DNA of 64,000 bases from Lethocerus indicus (taxonomy: Eukaryota > Arthropoda > Insecta > Hemiptera > Belostomatidae): positions 9,041,393 to 9,105,392 of the forward strand of contig JACDQD010000002.1 of the NCBI GenBank assembly GCA_019843655.1, given 5' to 3'. Numbering within the stretch: the stretch's first letter is position 1; each line of letters starts with the position of its first letter. Shown in pieces: positions 35,701 through 46,416 of the stretch. A program made the translations under genes and the position numbers. The notes under the pieces were generated by a model. The model was given only the letters and a program-made list of their open reading frames with translations. It ran no database searches and was not told the DNA's origin.

Positions 35701-35851
35701 TCCACAATTGAGAGTAAATGGAGTTAAAGGATTAAGAGTTATTGATGCATCCATTATGCCTACCTTAGTCAGTGGTAACACTAATGCACCAGTAATTATG
35801 ATAGCAGAAAAGGGTTCAGATTTAATCAAAGAATTCTGGAATAAGCTATGA
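32788..35851 (+). CDS. GMC oxidoreductase, insect glucose dehydrogenase (FAD, quinone)-like
   Basis: Three exons: 32788-32995, 33691-33861, 34362-35851; 622 residues, near the usual family length. A hydrophobic N-terminal segment (about residues 16-40, [13 protein letters not shown]) suggests a membrane anchor or signal. The FAD-binding Rossmann motif IVIGGGSAG ends at G70 and is followed by the NRLSE and LLLEAGGDE segments. GMC signature 1 is [20 protein letters not shown] (residue 136 on), and signature 2 is [15 protein letters not shown]. The catalytic pair is H555 in [10 protein letters not shown] and N599 in SGNTNAP. Family knowledge: FAD-dependent oxidation of sugars, ecdysone or other alcohols; substrate cannot be told from sequence. 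Its coding sequence is rich in CG, unlike its neighbours. The acceptor just upstream (32781) shows that a 5' exon exists, possibly 29248-29286. Confidence 0.93.
32996..33690 (+). other. GMC intron (between first and second main exons)
   Basis: 695 bp, CG-richer in its left half (33040-33340). A weak foldback with a GCC-GAA-GGC core sits around 33305-33355 (TAAAGAAA at one end, TTTCTTTA at the other). The open frame at 33388-33597 shows no resemblance to a protein family. Confidence 0.5.
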
Positions 35852-36552
35852 TATATAATTATTTTAGGTCATCAGTAATTCAAATGTATCTTTGAGAAAG
35901 CATTTATAATCAGTTCTTTCTCCTTAAATTCGGAAAAAAATATTATTTATAACATCTCTATGAATCTAGTCAGTATTCTCCTTGACTTTAGTTTATCCCT
36001 AATATGATAAACTAAATGATCAAACATCTTTTATTAATTAATCCTTTAAGTAAGTTTCATGATAGCAAAACAAAATGTACATATTTACTTTTAATAAATG
36101 ACATCAGAAAATGTTGCCACAATTTTGTTTCATACTCATCAGATCTTCACTTCCTACTCTCAAATATCATTTTTGGAGGTTTATCAACCCTCATGCAACT
36201 ACAAAAAAAGGCAAATTCATCCAATGTAACTGTTTTTTAATTTTTCTACAGGAGTATTAAAACTGAATTTTCCATGTGCTATAAATTTCACCTCTAGCTC
36301 ATTTAGAATAATATTCTATTCCTCACATGGGAACATCACATAGTTTAACATTACATTACACAATATACATTACATATACATTTTGTACTGTAAATGCAAA
36401 GGAAAATATCAACACCTGATAAAGGAAATTGTAATAATAATAAACATAGATTTACAAATAAGAAACAAAATCAAATAGGTATAACACATAAAGCAACAAC
36501 AGTAAATAAAATAGCTATATTGCTAGGTTTGTATATATACAATTATATTTTT
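35852..36552. other. Convergent intergenic region between the GMC gene and WDR61
   Basis: About 700 bp holding both 3' UTRs. AATAAA at 36093-36098 is the likely GMC polyadenylation signal. The WDR61 stop codon overlaps an AATAAA on the minus strand (36557-36552), probably by chance of base composition. No gene is seen. Confidence 0.6.
36093..36098 (+). terminator. Candidate polyadenylation signal of the GMC gene
   Basis: AATAAA 242 bases after the GMC stop codon, same strand. Confidence 0.4.
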
Positions 36553-37401
36553 TTATTGAGAATCCTCATCCATTTCATTTCCTTCTTCTTCAGCTCGAGC
36601 AAATGAATATACATTAATAGAGTTATCTTCTGATACAGAAACAATCTTCTTTGAATCTGGACTAAATTTTACCTGCCACACCTAAAAAAAAAATTAAATA
36701 TATGGATGTCAAATGTTGATTTGAAATAGAGATGGTTCTATGTAGATAAAATTTACTATTTTTAATTTGTATTGTCACTTAAAAACAATTACTTAAATAC
36801 TACTTATTTTAGTTTGTGTTCAGTTCTATGTAATAATGGTAGAACATTACAAAAAATAATTAGAAACATAAAATTTTAAAAACTTTCAAAAAGTTTACAA
36901 TTTATCTTTTATAATTGCATTTCATAATGAGGAGTTTACATATTGAAGCTGTACAGTTAGAGAGAAGTAGAGTGTTCTTGGTATTTTTTTGTTTTCAGTA
37001 TCATTCTTATTGGGGTTGCCACCTACTGAGACCCATCTCTGGAAAGGTAGCCCTGATATGCTATGTTCAGGTTTTAGTACTTGTAAGGAATGTTGTTTAA
37101 TGTTATATCCTGGCTCATAAACCAGCACACTCATAAGCACGTGAAACAACATTAACAGAACAGGAACGACATGAACAGAAGGCCAAAAATATCCATGAAA
37201 CTATACCTGGTCAGTGTGATCAGTATATGTATGAAGACAAGATCGAGAATCTAGATCCCACAGTTTAACTGTATGATCAGAGCTTCCAGAAACAAAATGC
37301 GTATTGTCAGGTGAAAACGCTACACTCAAAACCCATGATGCATGGCCAGAAAGAGTTGCAACAGCATTAGCTTGTTGACTGAAACAATAATGTTTAAATA
37401 T

Positions 37402-37459
<58 letters not shown>

Positions 37460-38045
37460 CATACCCCTACTAATCAATCACTTTGCAAACTGTGATTCAT
37501 AAAATTTCAAATGGTAATCTACATAGATTATTTCAAAATATTGTTTCAAATTTCTGTGACAAATACTTTAATGTTAAATATTTAGATTTTATTGAATCTT
37601 CCAATCCATCTAAAATAATTTGCTAAATCATTGATATATGTGTTCATAAATAATTTTAGTGCATAAATAATATGCTGTGCCAACATGTACTTTTTGGTCC
37701 TGTACTCATATTTCCAATCACTTATCCCTACTTAAGACTAACTTACAAACTAATATCCGTGGCATTCCAGGTGTATTCAAACCACTGACCTCTGGGCCCA
37801 CAAGTGCATGCTGAATGCCATCCACAGAGGCATCATAGTATTTATAATGCACAATCACATAAATAGAACATTATTTGTAATCTAAAACTAGCCTTAATCT
37901 ACATCATAGCTTAACTAGGACTAAACTCCAAGGGTATGATTTTAATTTATGTACACATAGTCAGCAGCTTCAATGATTCAAGAATCATGCCAATGATTCA
38001 CCACAGACCCATATTTTGATTTAGATTAAATTTTTGAAATGGCTA

Positions 38046-38106
<61 letters not shown>

Positions 38107-39696
38107 CAATGTGAAAACCATGCAGCATACAACATTCATTATATAATTTAAGGAGAGTTTATCTTGTAACCAAAATGAATCTCTAATGTGATGAAGCCAT
38201 TGCCTAGTGTTAAACAGATTGACATTGGTAATTAAAAATGGTGTTATATGAATAATTATTATATTGTAATGAAGCTACTGAATTTGTTGCGCTTCTTTCA
38301 TGTTCAATCCAAATTTTTGTCACTCCGCTGGTGTAGTCAATAAACCAATAATTATTGTAATATTAAACATAAAAACAAACTTAATACTAAGAAACAATAC
38401 AAACATTCGTACAAGTCATATAGTTTCATGTGTCTATCATCTGATGCGGTTAACAACAGCTCTGAATCTGGAGAAAAACATAATGACCTTATGGGCATTG
38501 CATGTCCTTCTAATGTGTGGATTAATCGTCCTGTTGCCACATCAAAGACATTAATGAAACCATCAACAGCTCCTGAAGCAATATATTTTCCATCTGGACT
38601 CTATAATGAAATAATGATCACATACATATATTGATAAAAAAAAAGAAAATTCACATCTCTGGAATATACTTACACATGTTAATAATAACTAATGCTTAGC
38701 TGAAATGTTTCTACCACACGTGTGGGTTTGTGTAGGCTTATATATAAACATAAGAGTATCTATCAAATTATTCATACAGTCATCCCTACTCACATAAGCA
38801 ACACTCAAAGTGAACTTTCCTCTTGTATCAAGTGATCGCTCTTGTTTTCCTGTCTGTACAGCATACATATTTATCTTACCAGTGTTTGAACCGGAAATAA
38901 TGTATTTGTTATCTGGTGAAAATGCAACGGTCCAAAGATCCACTGGTCCTAATTCAATTTTGCTGACAAGTGAACCATCCTCAGAGTTCCATATTCTCAC
39001 TACAGAATCAGAAGAACTGGTGGCTACCACTAAAATAATTATACAAGTCAACAATCATTGATAAATACAGTTAGATGACCTGTATAACATCACAACTAAT
39101 AACTACTTAAATAAAATAAATGATATAAATAAAACAGTACAAATAAAATACAAAACTTGATAAGCCATAAGTTTAGATTAGTTCTTGGTTACCTACTTGT
39201 TGAATCAGAATTTATGTCCAACGATACAATCCCAAAACAATGTTCATCAGATTGATATTTTAAATCCAATCCCTTTTCGGTATAATTCCACACTTTTACA
39301 ACATTATCCATTGAACCAGTAACAATGAAATCATCAAAAGCTTCTTTTGTAGTGGAATCCCTAAGGAAAAAGTTGTGTTTAATGGATGTAACCAATAATG
39401 ATAAAAGTAGAACAAAGAATTACTAGGTATGAACAAAGCATTACTCACTTAGAACCCTCTCCATCATCACCTTCCCCGTTCACTTCATCTTTTTTCTTGG
39501 GTAATCTACCCCATCCACAGCACCATATACTGTCTTCATGGGCAAGTTCTTTTCGATGGAGTAAATTAAACTGGGGGAAAAACAAATTCTGTAGCACTCA
39601 CACATCAAAGGATACTTAGTGATGTATACCTCGAGGGGGGTATACGTTCCTTATTTCTATTTGTGATATAAACAAGTATTGTAAACAGCATACCAT
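36553..39696 (-). CDS. WDR61: WDR61/SKI8, WD40-repeat subunit of the PAF1 and SKI complexes
   Basis: Coding segments from 5' to 3': 39694-39696 (ATG only), 39449-39570, 39197-39360, 38794-39029, 38413-38600, 37207-37378, 36553-36681; 337 residues against 305 in human. All phases close. Seven WD blades are visible, with diagnostic family strings: AHEDSIW near the N-terminus, [88 protein letters not shown] and [14 protein letters not shown]. Family knowledge: scaffold shared by the nuclear PAF1 transcription-elongation complex and the cytoplasmic SKI RNA-decay complex. The extra length is a charged loop in blade 1 ([18 protein letters not shown]) and an acidic C-terminal tail ([12 protein letters not shown]). 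The start codon is the last three bases of its exon. The gene is convergent with the GMC gene. Confidence 0.93.
37405..37458. repeat. (TA)n microsatellite
   Basis: About 54 bp of alternating TA, starting 27 bp from the WDR61 exon boundary at 37378. Confidence 0.9.
37735..37830 (-). repeat. Possible tRNA-derived SINE relic
   Basis: The minus strand contains GGTTTGAATAC (37783-37773), close to the RNA polymerase III B-box consensus GGTTCGANNCC, within a GC-richer 90-bp block in a WDR61 intron. A clear A box and tail were not found, so the assignment is weak. Confidence 0.3.
38051..38105. repeat. (TA)n microsatellite
   Basis: About 55 bp of alternating TA in a WDR61 intron. Confidence 0.9.
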
Positions 39697-40523
39697 TTTA
39701 GAGACCTCTACAATGTAGATATAGAGGTCAAAAACAGTAACAAAACCTGTGTGTCAGGTTTTGCACAGGTTGGTAAAACAAGACAACTCGTGATCTAATT
39801 TAGAAAGAACCGATACGAAACAAGTTCTTCAAATTCACGTCATTTTAAAAAACCGATTTCACTGACGATGTAAACACCAATAACAGCCGGCATATTGAAT
39901 CATACACAAGTTCCAGTGGTACCAACAACTACAATTTTTATGGTATTAAACCTTTAGAAAGGAAAAACAGTTTTTAATGGAAATTTCTGCCGCAACTATT
40001 AACACTAAATCTTAATTAACACAACAGTTCGAGAGAGCTTTTCAGCGACATCCTTATATAATCAGGATTCAAACACAACAAAATGTTGTGTTTTGTGCTT
40101 TCACAAAATTGCTATTGTAGTAAAAGTTATTCTGCTGGAACTAAGTAATTACATTAATTTTTAATTGTGTTTCTCTGTATTTGTAAAGCGTAAACAGGAA
40201 CTATTTAAGCCTTATTCACGTAATCTCGTTTCACTCATGAACTATTCAGTCATAAAACTGTAGCAGAAAAAACAGATTTTTTTCCCCATTTATTTGTTTG
40301 GTGTAATTAAGGTTTCCCAGATATGCTCCAAGCAGATTGAATACAAAATTATGCATTATTATTATTATTATATAACAGTTTTCTTTATTTTAACTGGGTT
40401 ATATATTACAATTTTATACTTTCTTAGAAATTAGGGTTCATATTGAAATTATCTATTCACTAATATGAGAAGTATATACTACAAATTACAATATATTATA
40501 TACACAAAATATTATACATCATT
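39697..40523 (-). other. Region between WDR61 start and thiamine pyrophosphokinase stop
   Basis: Holds the WDR61 5' UTR and promoter and the 3' end of the next gene, which is on the same strand. AATAAA on the minus strand at 40389-40384 is a plausible polyadenylation signal for the kinase gene. No additional gene is seen. Confidence 0.55.
40384..40389 (-). terminator. Candidate polyadenylation signal of thiamine pyrophosphokinase
   Basis: TTTATT on the plus strand, i.e. AATAAA on the minus strand, 135 bases past the stop codon. Confidence 0.4.
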
Positions 40524-42660
40524 TTAAGAAATAGTCTTCCTGGACACGTTTTCTTCCGCTCCTAGACCCATACACCAAATTAGTTCTGAGTCAGTTGTAA
40601 TTGTAACTTCTGGATCTCCATTGTAAGTATTGGATGAACTAATCAGGCCTCCGAATTCGATTTGCGAATTGGCTAAAAAGAAAGTTTGTAGATTATGACT
40701 TTTATTACATTATAAAAAACTTGTTATAGTACAGTTAATATTTAACAGTGTTATATGACATCACATTTACTACTTTAGGAAAAATTGTAATATTGTTCAA
40801 TAAACCTAATTTCATTGCAAATGAAAAATATGAAGACACTTCATTTTATCAAATTTGTCAGTTATTTTAATGAAATGCATTATAAGAAATCATATTAAGT
40901 ATATGAGTTAATACAAATAACAATATGATACAAATAGAATTTATATATCCTCAACAATCATTTTTATTTTAAAATACTTTACAAATTTATATTACAAATA
41001 TCATATTTTTTACTTTATTAAATATTTGCTCTCTTTCTCTAAAAGATTATAGAGAGACACAAATAATTACTTGAATTAATTCTTTAGACTATAGATGTTC
41101 TGTAACTGTTATTAATAATAACTTTCATTATACATAACATATCTAATGAGGAAGTATTTTATGCCATGGACATAATTTCTAGTAAACGACTGATCTTATT
41201 TTAATTGGAACCAAGGTTTTTTTCTTGTCATTGTTGGATTAACAATTATCTAATTAAATAAACTAGATAAGATATCTGATAAAATCCGAAAGTTATATAA
41301 AAGCAAGAGAATAGCGTTCCACCATTCCTACAGGTTCTATTAACACTTTGTGAAACATCTTCTTTCTAATATCTTAGTAATATCATTATAATAGTCTCAT
41401 TGGTATTGGCTGATTATAAACTTTTGTATGATTCAGAAGATTCACTCAAAGCAAGTTTCAATTTCAAACAAATAATAAGTTTGTTTGAAGTAATTATTGT
41501 AGGCAAAAATCTGGGATTGGAAACAAATGAGTGAGTACTTCTATAGAAAAAAATCCTTGAAATGATTTGCTGAGAAAAAGTTACAAATATATATCTCTAA
41601 ATCAAACAAAATTATTTTTTATACAATTACATATATTGAGATGATATTTAAAGAAGTTATCTCATACACCATTTATTTAACACATCAAAATATATAATTC
41701 AATATATTAAATTGACATAAAAGTAAAATAAGATACTGCAACTGATTGGATAACAGACAGAAAAAACTACTGTAGATTTACAGTACAGTAGTCTGGACTC
41801 TAGACCAAACCAGCGAGAGGAGACAGAAACACAACAAATCTATAGTATTCCAACCCCTCGCAGACCACAAAACAGGTATGTTAAAAAAACTACTATTACT
41901 AATAATACTTAAGAACTTACATAAATTCCATTTTAATCCTGTACTAGTTACATTGGTTTTATTTGGAGACCATGGAAGTATGCCACACCATTCCTTATTG
42001 ACTCTTAAATGCTCAGGAATGGCTATCTTATGTTCTCCTGGAGAAAGGAGCCAAGTGATCGAGTCTTTAGCTAGTAAGTAACCTTTCATATTTTCATTGT
42101 TAAATATGTCTTTTATTTTTAACAGAGTGTTTAAATTTGAAAATATCTGATCCAAACGTCCTGAATGCTCAACAATTGTTACTACAGCATCCAACTGCAA
42201 GTCAAAATATTGTATTAATAATATTTCTGTTTACATTTAGCATCTTTTTCATTACTGAATATTGGTCACAACACACTTGTATAAATTTCACTGTAATTAT
42301 TAATAAATAATAATAATTGCCTGTTGTTTACACTGTGCCGCCATTACTATTAAAGCTTTTGTAAAATCGGTATTATCCTGATCAGGTGTCTTCTCTATGT
42401 ATACATCATTATCATGACAAAGTTTTAATGTTTCTGGGGATATTGAATCAAAATCACCAGACACTGTATCTGGGAACATACTTTTTTGTGCAATTTTATG
42501 TTCGTTCAAATAAGAAAACCATCTATCAGTTCCACCATCAGCAGTTGAACGAATGGAAGCTGAAAAGTAATATTTTTTCTTCTTAAAGACTGTTATTTAT
42601 ATTAGTAAACTCTTGTAAGTTGGATTGTAAATACATAATACATTTCAATATCACATTTCA

Positions 42661-42713
<53 letters not shown>

Positions 42714-43080
42714 ATAGTATTAATGATTAGAGTCAAGTGTACTAGGTTAAATAGGCCCCAGTTTAAAAATGGGCTATTGTGTAATACAAAGTGATCAATA
42801 TTTCAACAGTTAATATAATAATTGGAAGTGTAACAAACAAATTGCATTACTTTTTCAAATTGTACTGTTCAATTAATGCCAATATAAATTTGTCATCATT
42901 ACAACCTGTGATAGACTACATATTGATCTTATTAAATTTTTTACCATTTTTCCATATATCTCCAACGGCATTAGGTGAAATTAAAATGGGCTGATTGAGT
43001 ATAAGAACACCATATGTACTAAAGTTGAATTTCAATTTTTTATCGAGGTCTAAGGGGCACCAATTAATTACTTTACTCAT
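40524..43080 (-). CDS. TPK1: Thiamine pyrophosphokinase
   Basis: Four exons from 5' to 3': 42945-43080, 42321-42559, 41921-42194, 40524-40672; 265 residues (human TPK1 243), all phases closing. Family blocks are present in order: YGVLILNQPI near the N-terminus; ADGGTDRW; FPDTVSGDFDSISPE; TPDQDNTDFTKAL, the core metal and ATP/thiamine region; VVTIVEHSGRLDQIFSNLNT, where most relatives have LGGxxGRxDH/Q; and the C-terminal thiamine-binding part TSTGLKWNLSNSQIEFGGLI and SSSNTY. Family knowledge: a cytosolic homodimer transferring pyrophosphate from ATP to thiamine to make the cofactor TPP. The second intron (42195-42320) must use a GC donor (CAG then gcaatt), because all GT alternatives tried break the frame. 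An acceptor just upstream of the ATG (about 43090) shows that a 5' UTR exon exists, and a miniature foldback element lies at 43163-43311. Confidence 0.93.
41795..41878 (+). mobile_element. Dispersed repeat fragment, copy B (in thiamine pyrophosphokinase intron 3)
   Basis: About 80 bp closely matching 23431-23517, with one internal deletion. Shared blocks are CCAGCGAGAGGAGACAGAAA, TATTCCAACC and GCAGACCACAAAACAGGTAT. It lies 42 bp from the exon ending at 41921. A fragment of an unnamed dispersed element. Confidence 0.65.
42665..42710. repeat. (TA)n microsatellite
   Basis: About 46 bp of alternating TA in the first coding intron of thiamine pyrophosphokinase. Confidence 0.9.
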
Positions 43081-43162
43081 TGTAAATTGCCTAAAAATAA
43101 GTATAAGAGTTAATTATAAATTAATAAAAAATATGTTTTTCAGCAGGAATAATGTAATGCAT

Positions 43163-43311
43163 GGTTAATCTTTGGTAGCTGAGCCCACCACCATGACAGT
43201 GAAAAAAAAAGAAAACCCCCTGGGGGGATCCAAGGGGTTGTTTTTTTTGCAGGGGAAGGTGGGGGAATAGGAGACCCTCATGGTGGTGGGCTCAGCTACC
43301 AAAGATTTACC
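43163..43311. mobile_element. 149-bp miniature inverted-repeat transposable element with target-site duplication
   Basis: Terminal arms 43163-43196 and 43278-43311 are inverted repeats of 34 bp with a single mismatch; the inner 30 bp (43167-43196 against 43278-43307) are perfect. The element is flanked by the direct repeat TAATGCA (43155-43161 and 43312-43318), which extends to eight bases with one mismatch. The centre is itself a second foldback: a poly-A run and AACCCC block pair with a GGGGTT block and poly-T run. Eight-base duplications are typical of hAT elements, but termini alone cannot settle the superfamily. It sits about 83 bp upstream of the thiamine pyrophosphokinase start codon, in its 5' intron or promoter. 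Confidence 0.85.
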
Positions 43312-46300
43312 TAATGCACTTATACTTTATAGATATATGAACAACCTATATATGTTTTTGGGCATAAACATTCAGGCTCTTTTATGTATTAAATACTGAG
43401 CGAGTATAAAATTATACAATAATTTTGTTACAATATAACTAGCTATACAAATGAGAAGCTCAGCAGCAAGTGAATGGTTTAAAATTTGTTTTATTGAAGT
43501 TTTATCTCCTCTCTCCAAACCCTATATAATTTGCACCCGCAAATGCAAATTTAGGTCAGGTGGTTTCAAGATGGTCAGGAGTATGCAGCAGTGACGTCAT
43601 ACCCGCAAATCACAGGCTGAGCAGAAATACTAATTCATTGAAATTGTTGAATTGTTCATTGAAATTAGTTCTGGCCATGATAATCCCATCCCGCTTTGGG
43701 CAAAATATGGGGTAAAGGTCTTATGACTGAAAAGTGGATTTCAGGCATTTTTCAATAAGTTTGACTCCAGATTATTCCTCAGGAGCCTCACATAATGAAA
43801 CATGGAATAATTGTGGAATGTTGCTCTGCATGCATCGTTATCGTCATTTTACCTAACGTAATTATCCCTAAGTCCAACTTTCGTCACAATTGTTTTTCAA
43901 TTTCTGACTCTTACACGTTGTTCTCGTTTTTCCGTTTGTTCTGACTCTTACTCTCTGAAGTTGATAAACTCCAGTATACGTCTCTCGGTCAGACTTAACC
44001 TATCATTCAAAGAGGTAATAACCTAAATAATTATAAGAACTGCCCCTTGGACCCGCAATACATGTTTCTACACATAGTGTTCCTGGATGCGGGTCAACGA
44101 AATTACATACAGCCCCTTTCCCTCTCTATGTTACTAATCCTATTACACTTCTATATAGCGTCCCCTGTTGTATTTGCGTTTTCCGAATTCACTTTCGCCT
44201 ATTTCGACAATCACCCCGGCTCCTTCCACAGCGTTAAACGGTAAGGAAAAATGCGAACCAGCTTGTCGCGGTAACCGAAATTTGCATTATAACTGTAACG
44301 GAAAACGTAATTGTTTAATTAGTATAACATTGAAGGATAACATTTAAAGTCATTTATTTAGTAATAAGGACACGCTCAAAAAAATGTGTTTATGAAAAAA
44401 AGTGTTAGTTCGTATTATTTACTAAAAATCTCAACGATCCAATAACATTAGTACCTGGAAAAATTGCAATGTACAATGTTAGCTTTCAATAAAATTCGCG
44501 TATGTCTCATCAACTACGAGCGAGTACTTACTGCGGAAGGTTCTAACCTGCAAACTCATCAAGAAGAAAACACTACCAACTAAATGAGTTTAAAACAAAA
44601 TAGACATCGCTGAAAACAATCTCAGTAACAGTTATCGCTTTAATTTTTCTTTAGATTAAAATTCTTGAGTATGATAGGCGGAAATAGCAACATATTAAGA
44701 TTGTCTCCGCCGCATTTCTTAAAAATCAAATGTGAAAAAAAATGTTTACAATTTGTTTTTTTAATTAATTTTATACCACCATAACAAGCACGTAAATTTC
44801 CATTAACAGTCGTGAAAATACTTGAAATAAATTGATAATTTACGTGCTACAAGAACCTAACTGCTATCATTCTGCCCCCCCCTTTAAAAACTCGTACTAA
44901 TACTGATTACTCCACATTAACATCTTATAGATAACAGTACACATTTCAGTTCAGTATTCAATGCAAACATGCAACACAAAATTGTACTCTTGACAAAATT
45001 AAGAGTTAAAACAATTCTTAACTAATATGAATAATTAATTTTATGTCAAAGCGTAAACAGATAAAGTAATACAAACATAAATCTATTAAGCTCAATAGGC
45101 AATAATATAAAACTACACTTATATGCCTTTTGAAGACTTCCCTATGGTAATTTAAGGCATTCATGAATTTTATTTATATGAAATGGGAGCGGGAACATAA
45201 TATATATTTAAATCAAATGAATACATGAATGAAATGAACACTGCTATTTTAATTTTTCAGTTTACTGTACAAAATCTGATTTTACATTATTTTTAATTTG
45301 AAATAAAACAAATACCACCTTATCAGAACCTAAAAAACTATATAGATATGTCATAGTTAACCAGATATACAAATTGAATTCATATTTATATATAATTGAT
45401 ATATTTATATATGATTAACAAATTCTAAAAACATATTTACAATAGTATAAAAACAAATATTATTTTAAAAAGTACAACCTCAGATATAGGGAATAGTGTA
45501 TACTATTCTGTTTTATTCACAGTTTGTTTTATGAGGTGAATATTTCTCTTCCTCACATATTATAATTTTTTGAACAATATATTTTAAATAATTATATACT
45601 TCTTTCATTCAATATGTCAACAATAACAAAACAACCTAAAATAACGAGTAAACTAAATAATATTAAAAGTAGCAAAAGTGGGTTATGATTTATTGAATTG
45701 TACAATATACACATTTAAATATTTTATTTCTACTTATTCTTAATCATTCATGTTTAGAATAACAGGATTCACTTTATATACTTGATATTTATATATTTTA
45801 TCCAGCTACATTGTGGGTTTTGTACTATTAATGAATAAGATAAGATTTAGGTAACATTTAACCATTTAAAAAAATCTGTGGCTAATTACTAATAGTTGAC
45901 AGTCTAGACATAAAATATAACTGAAAATTGATTTCTAATTTATTACAACAGAAAAAGCTTCCAAATTTTTAATAGTCACACTAGTTTTAAATTATGATAA
46001 AAATAATTCAATATAATTGTATTATATGATTAATAAACACTGTATTCAACAAATATTTAATATTTATTTATTAAATTAATTATATAAAATTGATAAATAA
46101 AGCATTTACAAACTCTAAAAAATTATATTTTTACCTAAAACAAATATTTATAAACATAAATACTATAACTGACTGGCAAATACTTAAAAAATTATAATAG
46201 CTTAAAACATTAATGACTTCAAATTATCAATTAGAATGAGATGAGAATAGAATATAAAATATTTCGTCAGTCTTTCTTCATCACAAACTATTCACCTCTA

Positions 46301-46416
46301 ATAATATATACAATAACATTACTTAAGTTGCAGTATAAAAACCATATTTAATTACACAAATTATTTAAAAAATTTTATAATTTTATGTAATATTAATCTG
46401 ATTTGGTAATTAAATT
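43312..46416. other. Intergenic region between thiamine pyrophosphokinase and Draper
   Basis: About 3.1 kb without a recognised gene. The left part (43480-44300) is CG-richer and probably contains the thiamine pyrophosphokinase promoter. It includes a perfect CRE-type palindrome TGACGTCA (43592-43599) and two copies of ACCCGCAAAT (43537 region and 43601 region). From 44700 on it is very AT-rich and includes the 3' UTR of Draper, which ends at 46417. Confidence 0.55.
43592..43599. promoter_or_regulatory. CRE-type palindrome TGACGTCA
   Basis: Perfect 8-bp CREB/ATF consensus about 510 bp upstream of the thiamine pyrophosphokinase start codon, between two copies of ACCCGCAAAT. Functional use is unproven. 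Confidence 0.3.

Larger units (their letters stand above)
37379..38412 (-). other. WDR61 intron with two (TA)n tracts and retroposon-like debris
   Basis: 1.03-kb intron, the largest of the gene. It contains (TA)n at 37405-37458 and 38051-38105. Around 37735-37830 is a sequence whose minus strand contains GGTTTGAATAC, resembling the B box of tRNA-derived SINEs. Confidence 0.6.

Noticed and set aside
34407..35829. Short frames antisense or shifted within the large GMC exon
   Set aside because: Shadows of the GMC reading frame.
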